Part shown: positions 32,130 through 38,995 of the stretch, piece after piece | Position numbering within the stretch: position 1 is the stretch's first letter | How the letters are laid out: the number at the start of each line of letters is the position of its first letter | Assembly: GCA_046328035.1 (NCBI GenBank) | Contig: JAXLXI010000017.1 | Location: 62,001-126,000, forward strand | DNA: 64,000 bases | Origin: JBGASG01 sp046328035 | GTDB lineage: Bacteria; Cyanobacteriota; Vampirovibrionia; Obscuribacterales; Obscuribacteraceae | Direction: 5' to 3' | The notes under the pieces: model-generated | The model's database searches: none | Told to the model about the DNA's origin: nothing | Seen by the model: the letters and a program-made list of their open reading frames with translations, nothing else | Position numbers and translations under genes: made by a program

Positions 32130-33737
32130 CTACTCCCACTCGATGGTGGCAGGCGGTTTCGACGTGATGTCGTATACCACCCGATTGATGCCGGGCACTT
32201 CATTAACGATACGCCGCGAAATGATTTCCAACAGATCGTATGGGAGACGCGCCCAGTCAGCGGTCATGCCGTCCTCGCTGGTGACGGCACGAATCACGCA
32301 AGTGTTTTGATAAGTTCGTTGGTCTCCCATGACTCCAACAGATTTTGTTGGAAGCAAGACCGCGAATATCTGCCACACGCTCCGGTAAAGCTTATGCGCT
32401 TTCACTTCCTCGCGCACGATCCAATCGGCTTCTCGCAAGGTTTTCAGCGATTCTTTGGTGACCTCACCGAGCACTCTAATGGCCAGCCCCGGTCCCGGGA
32501 AGGGATGTCGAACGCGAATGCCTTCCGGCACTCCCAACTCGGCCGCCACGCGTCGCACTTCGTCTTTGAAAAGCTTGGAGAACGGCTCAATCAGCTTGAA
32601 TTGCAGATCTGGCGGCAAGCCTCCAACGTTGTGGTGCGATTTGATTTTCACAGCCACCCGTTCACCGGTTTTCGGGTCGACCTGGACTCCGGATGACTCG
32701 ATAACATCTGGATACAAGGTGCCCTGTCCGAGGAAGTCGAAGGGCCCGAGCCGTTTCGCTTCTTCTTCGAAAACGCGAATAAACTGTGCGCCGATAATCT
32801 TGCGTTTCTCCTCGGGGTCGACGACACCCTGCAGTTTCTCCACAAAGCGATCGCGGGCCTTCACGAATTCCACTTTGATGTGAAACTCGCGATCGAAGAT
32901 ATCGACCAGCCATTCCGGTTCGTTCTTGCGCATGAAACCCTGATCGACAAGCACGCACGTCAGCTGATCGCCGATCGCCTTATGCAAAAGAAACGCCAGA
33001 GTCGAGCTGTCGACACCACCGGAGAGAGCCAGCAGAACTTTTTTCTTGCCGACACGCGAGCGTATCTCTTCGATCTGCTCTTCGATAAACTGAGCCATCG
33101 TCCATCTTTGCGGCGACTTGCAAATGTCGACAACAAAGTTGCGGATTATCTGCTGCCCGCCGACCGTGTGCACCACTTCCGGGTGAAACTGCACACCGTA
33201 CATGTCCCGCTCCTCATCAGCGATCGCAGCGGTGGGCGTATCCATGGTCCGTGCCACCACCTGAAAGCCGGGCGGTAGCTGCACCACACTGTCGCCATGA
33301 CTCATCCAGCTGTCGATGCCCGGATCGAGTCCATTAAAGAGCTTTCCATGATGAACGATCGTCAAAAGAGCTCGTCCGAACTCCCGCACTTTCGCCGGCT
33401 CTACGATACCGCCAAGTTCCTGCCCCATCAGTTGCATGCCGTAGCAGACGCCCAGCACCGGCAACCCCAACTTATATATATCAGGATCCGGTTTGGGGGC
33501 GTTCTCTTCGTAAACGCTGCTCGGGCCTCCCGATAGAATGATGCCCAGTGGGTTGAGGCGCTTCAGCTCATCGGCGCTGATGTGATACGGCAAAAGCTCG
33601 GAGAATGTGTTGCACTCCCGCACCCGCCGGGCAATCAACTGCGAATATTGAGAACCGAAGTCGAGGATGGCGATCGAATCTTTCAATGCATTGTCCTTGA
33701 GATTCGACACGGAGCGAGCCTTTTGCGTCGTAGTCAA
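32130..33737 (-). CDS. guaA: GMP synthase (glutamine-hydrolysing)
   Basis: A 535-residue enzyme that aminates XMP to GMP in the cytosol. It has a glutamine amidotransferase domain (IAILDFGSQYSQLIARRVRE, nucleophile Cys in VLGVCYGMQLMGQELGG, VQFHPEV) and an ATP-pyrophosphatase domain with LLALSGGVDSSTLAFLLHKA. The dimerisation domain has IRVRHPFPGPGLAIRVLGEV, and the protein ends PPATIEWE. All catalytic motifs are intact. The start is a TTG at 33737 with GGGAG about 10 nt upstream, making ~20 residues more than usual before AILDFGSQ. A GTG nearby could be used instead. Confidence 0.97.
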   Translation of the reverse strand: MTTTQKARSVSNLKDNALKDSIAILDFGSQYSQLIARRVRECNTFSELLPYHISADELKRLNPLGIILSGGPSSVYEENAPKPDPDIYKLGLPVLGVCYGMQLMGQELGGIVEPAKVREFGRALLTIVHHGKLFNGLDPGIDSWMSHGDSVVQLPPGFQVVARTMDTPTAAIADEERDMYGVQFHPEVVHTVGGQQIIRNFVVDICKSPQRWTMAQFIEEQIEEIRSRVGKKKVLLALSGGVDSSTLAFLLHKAIGDQLTCVLVDQGFMRKNEPEWLVDIFDREFHIKVEFVKARDRFVEKLQGVVDPEEKRKIIGAQFIRVFEEEAKRLGPFDFLGQGTLYPDVIESSGVQVDPKTGERVAVKIKSHHNVGGLPPDLQFKLIEPFSKLFKDEVRRVAAELGVPEGIRVRHPFPGPGLAIRVLGEVTKESLKTLREADWIVREEVKAHKLYRSVWQIFAVLLPTKSVGVMGDQRTYQNTCVIRAVTSEDGMTADWARLPYDLLEIISRRIVNEVPGINRVVYDITSKPPATIEWE

Positions 33738-33854
33738 AGGTTGGTTCTCCCGGGTTAGTCCTTGGAGCCAATTTTAAGTCAACTGACGCGCCTTGACGAG
33801 TAATTGCAAACGAGATCCCGTCTGGATCTTGCTTGGGCGGCGATGAATCTGTTG

Positions 33855-34316
33855 TCATCCAGTGCCAGCCGATCCAATATCGCAGCCGATCGACTCATTG
33901 GCGACCAGCGAGTTGCGCACTTCGTCGCTCTCAGCGAGCGCCAGTTGGCGCAGCACCACGTACGGTGTCACATTGCTGGCCGCCAGCTGCGCGTTGCGCC
34001 GGGCAGCCAGCTGCGCGTTATACCGGTCCGCCAGCTGCGCGTTGTATCTTTCTCGGGTGTGGCGCGCCCGCGCCTGACGCCGGGCCGCCCGCTCCGCCTG
34101 CCGGCGGACATCCAGATCAGCGTCGCGATCGAGTGCCATAAGCGCGTTATCGTTGTTGCCGACCAGGCTCATCAACATAGTCAGGGCTCGCACCGGCAAA
34201 AGTAGGAGCTTGCCGGCGAACTCAAAAAACAGCTCCGCCACTTCCAGAGCGAATTCGAAATCCGCGTTGCGATCTTCGTTGCTCTCGGGCGGTGCTTGTA
34301 CTGCTATCGGAAACAT
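33855..34316 (-). CDS. Hypothetical protein with NAQLA repeats, probably TetR-controlled
   Basis: A 153-residue protein of no known family. The first ~40 residues (MFPIAVQAPPESNEDRNADF, then a hydrophobic helix ALEVAELFFEFAGKLLLLPV) resemble the 46-residue gene upstream. The middle is very basic (RRQAERAARRQARARHTRER) and has three tandem copies of a six-to-eight-residue unit (RYNAQLAD, RYNAQLAA, RRNAQLAA). A 20-bp palindrome lies 48-67 nt before the start. The repeat is also visible at DNA level (ACAACGCGCAGCTGGC) and may be an expanding segment. Function unknown. Confidence 0.65.
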   Translation of the reverse strand: MFPIAVQAPPESNEDRNADFEFALEVAELFFEFAGKLLLLPVRALTMLMSLVGNNDNALMALDRDADLDVRRQAERAARRQARARHTRERYNAQLADRYNAQLAARRNAQLAASNVTPYVVLRQLALAESDEVRNSLVANESIGCDIGSAGTG

Positions 34317-34363
34317 TCTTCTTCTCCTCTTCTCTCTTTCGTCTCTCTCTGGCTCCGCTCAGC

Positions 34364-34383
34364 CTAGTAGACCGGTCGCCTAG
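34364..34383. promoter_or_regulatory. Palindromic operator, site A
   Basis: CTAGTAGACCGGTCGCCTAG: half-sites CTAGTAGACC and CTAGGCGACC on the two strands. It overlaps the stop codon of the 46-residue gene and lies 48 nt upstream of the 153-residue gene. Three further copies exist (34537, 34613, 38199). Confidence 0.75.
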
Positions 34384-34520
34384 TTCCTGCCAGCAAAAAG
34401 CGCCACCGCCTTTTGAACGTACTCAACGGCCAGCTCGATCAACTCGACCACTAGTTCCAGGTCTTCGTTGCGGTTGGCATTTTGGTAGTCGGCGGGGGCT
34501 TGCACTGCTACAGGAAACAT
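34380..34520 (-). CDS. Small 46-residue protein paralogous to the next gene
   Basis: Too short for a usual ORF cut-off. Translated from the ATG at 34520: MFPVAVQAPADYQNANRNED, then LELVVELIELAVEYVQKAVA, then LFAGRN and stop. It matches the N-terminus of the next gene (MFPIAVQAPPESNEDRNADF, then FALEVAELFFEFAGKLLLLP). The order MFP[IV]AVQAP / acidic spacer / hydrophobic helix is kept, which supports real translation. Two operator copies lie 17 and 93 nt upstream of the start. The small amphipathic-helix protein may sit at the membrane. Confidence 0.65.
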   Translation of the reverse strand: MFPVAVQAPADYQNANRNEDLELVVELIELAVEYVQKAVALFAGRN

Positions 34521-34536
34521 CTTCACTTACCTCTAT

Positions 34537-34556
34537 TTAGTAGACCGGTCGCCTAG
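34537..34556. promoter_or_regulatory. Palindromic operator, site B
   Basis: TTAGTAGACCGGTCGCCTAG, identical to site A in 19 of 20 positions, 17 nt upstream of the 46-residue gene's ATG. A repressor there would block its promoter or leader. Confidence 0.75.
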
Positions 34557-34564
34557 TTCTTCTC

Positions 34565-34585
34565 AAAAAAATTGGGCGACGCCCA
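34565..34585 (-). terminator. Terminator-like hairpin between operator sites
   Basis: On the minus strand TGGGCGTCGCCCA is followed directly by ATTTTTTT. The stem is short (5-6 bp) with a 1-3-base loop. It lies between sites C and B, upstream of the 46-residue gene. It would stop transcripts entering from the repeat array, or attenuate a promoter near site C. Confidence 0.5.
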
Positions 34586-34612
34586 GTTCGTTTCGTCTGA
34601 TTCGATGCAAGA

Positions 34613-34632
34613 ATAGTAGACCAGTCGTCTAG
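34613..34632. promoter_or_regulatory. Palindromic operator, site C (diverged)
   Basis: ATAGTAGACCAGTCGTCTAG keeps the outer half-sites (TAGTAGACC / CTAGACGAC) but has one change in the GACCGGTC centre. It lies 76 bp upstream of site B. Confidence 0.6.
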
Positions 34633-34687
34633 CAGCTGTCAACCGCCCGCCGGGTTAAAGCCGGCTCACTTTCTCCACGGACCCCGG

Positions 34688-35027
34688 TTTTGTCACATTC
34701 GAGGGCTTCGTTTGTGACAAATCGAGGGTGCTGAGCGGGTTTTGTCACATCCGAGGGCTTCGTTTGTGACAAATCGAGGGTGCTGAGCGGGTTTTGTCAC
34801 ATCCGAGGGCTTCGTTTGTGACAAATCGAGGGTGCTGAGCGGGTTTGTCACATCCACGAGGGCTTCGTTTGTAGCTGACAAATCGAAGCTGAGAGCGGGT
34901 TTTGTCATCCGGGCTTCGTTTGTGACAAATCGAGGGTGCTGAGCGGGTTTATGCATCGGGGGCTTCGTTTGTGACAAATCGAGGGTGCTGAGCGGGTTTT
35001 GTCACATCCGAGGAGCCGTTTGTGACA
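34688..35027. repeat. Seven tandem copies of a 52-bp unit with internal dyad
   Basis: Unit starts at 34688, 34740, 34792, 34844, 34900, 34948 and 34997. The first three are 52 bp apart and almost identical; later copies carry indels. Each unit contains TTTTGTCACA and TGTGACAAA, a 9-bp dyad separated by ~15 bp, followed by TCGAGGGTGCTGAGCGGG. Open frames inside it are repetitive artefacts (SQTKPSDV-type). No coding, CRISPR (no unique spacers) or IS feature fits. It may be a protein-binding array or structured RNA. Confidence 0.85.
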
Positions 35028-35089
35028 ACACCATGAGGAGCGCGAGCGAACCATATATGGATATGCGAAAGCGTATAGATGTATAATCG

Positions 35090-36958
35090 AGATAGGTAGG
35101 TCCTCGCGGACTTTCCCCCTCACACCCACCGTGCGTACGGGTCCATACACGGCGGCGGTTCGGCAGCGGTCATGATGCGGAGACTAGCTTCAGGAGCCCC
35201 GAGCGTGCAGGGCAGCTTCGGGATAGCATGTGGTGGAAGTATTGAATTTTTGCTCAGTCGCCATGGTCCCTTCGCCGAACCACTAGCACGTGCTGCGGCA
35301 GGTGGATTCCCCGCCGACAGCTCGGTGTATCAGGTGCGTCCCCGTTTCCATTGGCGCCAGATGTAGCATCTAATACGACGCCGAATCCATTTATCAAATT
35401 GCGAAACGCTTTTTTCAGCGTATCGCAGATAACGAAGCTATCCGCGCCAGCCCAGAGGTATTCGCGTAGACCTCAATCACTTGACTGACGCTTTTACTTT
35501 TGTTGGTCGGGTCAGCTCGCGAATTCGCTGTTTGAACCTGGCGAGGCTTTTTGAAGCCGCGCGGTTTTTACCTCGATTGTTGGCGTAAGCTAACTCAAGG
35601 AAGCTTCTTGACCAAGGCTTTCCCACCGCACTTTTCTCCTTGTTCACTTGTAGCCTGAGCCGTTTTTTCCTGAAACTCCGTGATCCCTTTCATCACGCGC
35701 TCTCCGGCGGCTCGTTGACTTGCAACGTAGATATTGCGATCATCTGCGTATCGCACAAAGTGAAGGTTCGTCGTTCCAGTTCTCGGTCAAGTTCATCAAG
35801 CGGCAAGTTTGAGAGTAGCGGCGAAAGCGGTCGACGCTTGTGGTATCCCTTCTTTGCTCTTCGCGCTGGTCAGCCCGCCTTCCAATGCTCCGGCATTTAA
35901 GTACGCACGGATCAACTTGTGCACTCGCTTGTCGGAAATTCGCTTCGTTACCCAGTTCATCCAGGACGTCGTGATTCACTCGATCAAAGAACTTCTCCAG
36001 ATCAATATCCACGACTACTCGGTAGCTCCCTCAATGTGTTTGCGGGCGGCTTCACCTGTTTCGCCGATCTGCAATTCGAAAACCGGCAACTGTGCTCGGA
36101 AAAATGTGCTGTCCCATTTGCGTTGCAGCACTTGCATGACAGCTTGTTGAATAAAACGGTCCGCGGCCGTCGGTATCCCCAGCTGTCGTTTCCCTCCGCC
36201 GGGCTTCGGGATGTTCACCACCGTCTCACCGGTCTTGGTTTGTAAGTGCCCTGAAGCAGCTCTTGTTTGATCTGTTTCCAGTTTGCTGCGGTACGCTTGT
36301 AGGTCATCGGTGCTAAGCCCGTCGATCCCAGCTGCACCGCCTGCACCGTTTTGACGGCGTGCGTAGGCGATCTTCAGGTTCTCCTTATCTAAATTTCTCA
36401 TCAATGGTGGTCTTGCGCTTCACTCGTTGCTTCCAAACTTTTTTCGCCCCCCTCGGTCGCCAGTCTCGCAGGTTTCACCCGCTACCTCTGTCGTTGAGTC
36501 TGTTTGGTTTTCTGTTGCTTCTCGTTCTCGCAACTCATGTCACAATGACCTCGCTGTCGTTTGGACCTTCACCGTTTAACTCCGCCTGCTTGCGTGCTGC
36601 GCGCCGGTCGGTGTTTCGAGTTACTACGTCCTTTGCTGACTTCTGCACCGCGAATCGGTTTCCTTGCGGATTCCCAGTCGTTTGCTTTCGACACGGCGCA
36701 GATCTTACGGTAAATTCAACCACTTTCACTGCGCATCTGCCAGATTTCGCGTCCGTTGACGATTATGCGCTTCGCGATCGGTAGCTCGCTCACGCGGGCG
36801 CGCGCCTCGTATCTGGTTTCTGTCCGTCAAATCACCAGTTTGCTCAACTTCCCTTCAGACGTCCCCTCACGGTCGCGCCCTTGCGCAGTCGCTACACTTC
36901 ACCCTCGTCAGGTTGTGGGAGGACTCTCACCTCCAGTTGTTGAACATGCGTGGCACAC
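35090..36958 (-). mobile_element. Degenerate group II intron (class C-like)
   Basis: On the minus strand, a 5'-like GTGTGCC at 36958 begins just after a terminator-like hairpin (36966-36993). The decayed reverse transcriptase follows at 36404-35331. A domain-V-like segment (CCGTGTATGGACCCGTACGCACGGTGGGTGTGAG region) at about 35120-35165 ends close to 35090. The length of ~1.87 kb, the lack of an endonuclease domain after the maturase motif and insertion behind a hairpin all fit group IIC introns. Exact ends were not proven by alignment. Confidence 0.8.
35331..36404 (-). pseudogene. Group II intron reverse transcriptase/maturase, frameshifted
   Basis: RT blocks are readable but lie in different frames. 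MMRNLDKENLKIAYARRQNG, IPKPGGGKRQLGIPTAADRF, IQQAVMQVLQRKWD and IDLEKFFDRVNHDV are in the first frame (RT0-RT4). SDKRVHKLIRAYLNAGALEG and PLSPLLSNLPLDELDREL are in the others. The catalytic YADD is kept at 35739-35750 (HFVRYADDRNIYVAS). SLARFKQRIRELT and WIRRRIRCYIWRQWKRGRT (maturase X domain) end near 35331. At least three frameshifts and a small deletion destroy the open frame, so no functional protein is made. Confidence 0.9.
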
Positions 36959-36993
36959 CAAAGGCGATGGGCGGAGCTTACGCCCCGCCCATC
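36959..36993 (-). terminator. Terminator hairpin upstream of the intron
   Basis: GATGGGCGGGGC / GCTCCGCCCATC forms a 12-bp stem with one G-U pair and a GTAA loop on the minus strand, followed by GCCTTTG. It lies 132 nt beyond the stop of cpaB copy 2 and directly before the intron start. This looks like the terminator of that gene and the landing site of the intron. Confidence 0.6.
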
Positions 36994-37124
36994 ATTCGAT
37001 ATTCGCCTTCCACAAGCGGCTCTCTGGTTGCTTCGGACTCGGTTTCCTTCCAGCGTCCTAGGAGGAAATGAGGACATAGCCTCTTACAGTCAGCGTCATC
37101 GAAGGTCTAGTCTCAGTTTCTTCC

Positions 37125-38072
37125 TTAGCCTTGCGGCACTGTCAAAACCTCCTTCTTGCTGCCCGTCCACAACTCGATCTCATGCTGCGGTGGTTGCACC
37201 TGCGGCAAGGGACCATTCGTCATGGGCGCCAGACCCGATTGCTGGTTGCCGAAGCTTGGAGGCACCGGCGGCGGCAGATCGGGAGCCAGAGCAATTTGCG
37301 GTTGCACAACTGGTTTGGGGAAGAGCGAAGTCACATCAACCACAGCCACCGGAGTGTGATCTTTGTCGCTGCGCAGAGAGAGGTAAAGCTGTCCAGCCTT
37401 GATCGACTTGACGAGCTTTGCCGATTGCTCCGGCGAAACCGACACGGTCACTGAAGACGCAGGCTGTGAGCTGGCGCTTCCCACTTGCTTCTGATAGACC
37501 TGACCGACGGCGATCACTTCCACATCCGACATCACAGGCGCCACTTTCGTATCGGCACCAGCTCCGACGGAGCAGAGCACATCGACGTGCGAACCGGGAG
37601 CAACAAATCCGGCCACACCAGTATTGGTATCAACGGCAAAAGTGATGGCACGCATGCCGTCCTTGATTTTGCCTTCGAAACCGCCAGTATGCATACCGAC
37701 AGCCGCTCTCAGGTGTCCACTCAAAATCACAGTTCCTTGAGAAATCGGAACGGCAGCATAACTGCCCTGTGCCAGCGACGCGCTGCCGATAGCACTTTCC
37801 GGTACTTTGAGAGTCTGGATTTGAGATTCTTCCAGGTCATCCGCCGCAATCAGAGAGCCTTCGGAGATGTCCTTGGCTGCTCGAACTATGGTGGTCTTCT
37901 GGTTTTTCTCCCTGTCGATCTGTTCAAGAAGCGCTGCGTTTTGATTCGCAGTTTGATTCATTTGATTCATGACCAACATGGTGACGACTACCGCCAATCC
38001 CAGAATCACCATCAGCATCAGCATTGGCGGCATGCGGGAAAGGGATAGGAACAACGAACGAAACGGATTCAT
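37125..38072 (-). CDS. cpaB: CpaB/RcpC-like pilus assembly protein, copy 2
   Basis: A 315-residue second CpaB, clearly a duplicate of the one at 28814-29764. It has the same start MNPFRSLFLSLSRMPPMLML, the same SAF core (KTTIVRAAKDISEGSLIAAD), GMRAITFAVDTNTGVAGFVA, GSHVDVLCSVGAGADTKVAP and the end HEIELWTGSKKEVLTVPQG. Differences are spread through the spacer and Pro-rich tail. It lies away from the other Tad genes and has no Tad gene after it. It is divergent from the tetR gene, with the 20-bp operator copy between them, so the TetR repressor may also control it. Confidence 0.88.
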   Translation of the reverse strand: MNPFRSLFLSLSRMPPMLMLMVILGLAVVVTMLVMNQMNQTANQNAALLEQIDREKNQKTTIVRAAKDISEGSLIAADDLEESQIQTLKVPESAIGSASLAQGSYAAVPISQGTVILSGHLRAAVGMHTGGFEGKIKDGMRAITFAVDTNTGVAGFVAPGSHVDVLCSVGAGADTKVAPVMSDVEVIAVGQVYQKQVGSASSQPASSVTVSVSPEQSAKLVKSIKAGQLYLSLRSDKDHTPVAVVDVTSLFPKPVVQPQIALAPDLPPPVPPSFGNQQSGLAPMTNGPLPQVQPPQHEIELWTGSKKEVLTVPQG

Positions 38073-38074
38073 GT

Positions 38075-38097
38075 CTCATTACCTCGGAGGTAACGAG
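38075..38097 (-). promoter_or_regulatory. Leader hairpin before cpaB copy 2
   Basis: On the minus strand CTCGTTACC / GGTAATGAG (9 bp, one G-U pair) with loop TCCGA. The arm GGTAATGAG holds the ribosome-binding AGGT next to the ATG at 38072. The next bases, TAACGAGCGAAAGACTAACCA on the plus strand, match those before copy 1. Pairing would hide the ribosome site. Confidence 0.55.
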
Positions 38098-38198
38098 CGA
38101 AAGACTAACCACCCACCATAGAAACACCATCCGAAATTTCTCGCTTGCCCCAAACAAATTTCTGCTTGCATTTATGACTCTTGTGTTACACTGTTGCC

Positions 38199-38218
38199 CT
38201 AGACGACCGGTCTAGTAG
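38199..38218. promoter_or_regulatory. Palindromic operator, site D, in the tetR/cpaB intergenic region
   Basis: CTAGACGACCGGTCTAGTAG keeps the GACCGGTC centre of sites A and B. It lies 20 nt before the tetR ATG and 127 nt before the cpaB copy 2 start. This is a classic autoregulatory TetR operator position. Confidence 0.8.
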
Positions 38219-38237
38219 ATACCAGGAACCAGCCGCC

Positions 38238-38852
38238 ATGCCTAAAACAGCCACCCGCGAAAACACCAAATACCTGCTTATAGAGACCGGCATCGACATC
38301 ATGGTCGAGAAGGGCTACAACGCCACCGGTCTTTCCGAGGTGTTGAGTGCCGCCGGTGTGCCCAAGGGTTCTTTTTATTACTACTTCCAGAGCAAGGAAG
38401 ACTTCGGGCTCAACATCATCAATTACTTCGACGAACGCTATGTCAGCCAGCTGGACCAGATTCTCAACGACAAGTCGATGACGCCTCTCGACCGCATGTA
38501 TAAGTACGTCGCCGACACGATCACCAAAGCGCAAGAGCACCATTGCAGCAGGGGCTGTCTATTAGCCAATCTCAGCCAGGAGATGGCGGATCAAAACGAG
38601 CTGTTTCGGTCGCGTCTTTCCGAGATCATGACCAAGCGCAGCGAGAAGTTCGCGCGCTGTCTGCAAGAAGCCAAGGACGCCGGTCAGGTGCCGGAGGGCG
38701 TTTGCGTCAATATGTGCGCCGAGTTTTTCCTTTGCGCTTTCGAAGGCGCGCTGATGCGCTCCAAAACTATGAAAGATCCAAAGCCACTGCAGATGGTGCA
38801 GGAAGCTTTCTTCGATGTAATGCTCGGACTGGACCCGCACTGCAACGGCTGA
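38238..38852 (+). CDS. TetR-family transcriptional regulator
   Basis: A 204-residue TetR repressor. The N-terminal HTH is TKYLLIETGIDIMVEKGYNA, then TGLSEVLSAAGVPKGSFYYY and FQSKEDFGLNIINYF, the classic TetR signature. The C-terminal ligand domain has GCLLANLSQEMADQNELFRS and LCAFEGALMRSKT. It resembles AcuR/TetR_C_11-type regulators that sense small organic molecules; the ligand is unknown. The ATG at 38238 has AGGA 10 nt upstream. A 20-bp palindrome 20 nt before the start, repeated three times near 34.4-34.6 kb, marks the likely regulon. Confidence 0.93.
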   Translation: MPKTATRENTKYLLIETGIDIMVEKGYNATGLSEVLSAAGVPKGSFYYYFQSKEDFGLNIINYFDERYVSQLDQILNDKSMTPLDRMYKYVADTITKAQEHHCSRGCLLANLSQEMADQNELFRSRLSEIMTKRSEKFARCLQEAKDAGQVPEGVCVNMCAEFFLCAFEGALMRSKTMKDPKPLQMVQEAFFDVMLGLDPHCNG

Positions 38853-38995
38853 CATAAGAAACCTGCGAAGAGCGCGGCACTGCGTTCTGCCTGCGCCGCA
38901 CCGCGCCTGCTTCGCCTGTGTGCAACAGCGACGCGCACCGCCGAGTAGAGGAAGGCATTCCTCTCGACGGCTAACGTCGCATTGCACGGAACCCG

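Noticed and set aside
34688..35027. Possible CRISPR array
   Set aside because: The units are near-identical along their full length; there are no unique spacers and no cas genes nearby.
34693..35150. Two open frames in the 52-bp repeat array
   Set aside because: They are repetitive artefacts of the tandem repeats (SQTKPSDV, TLDLSQTKP) with no ribosome site.
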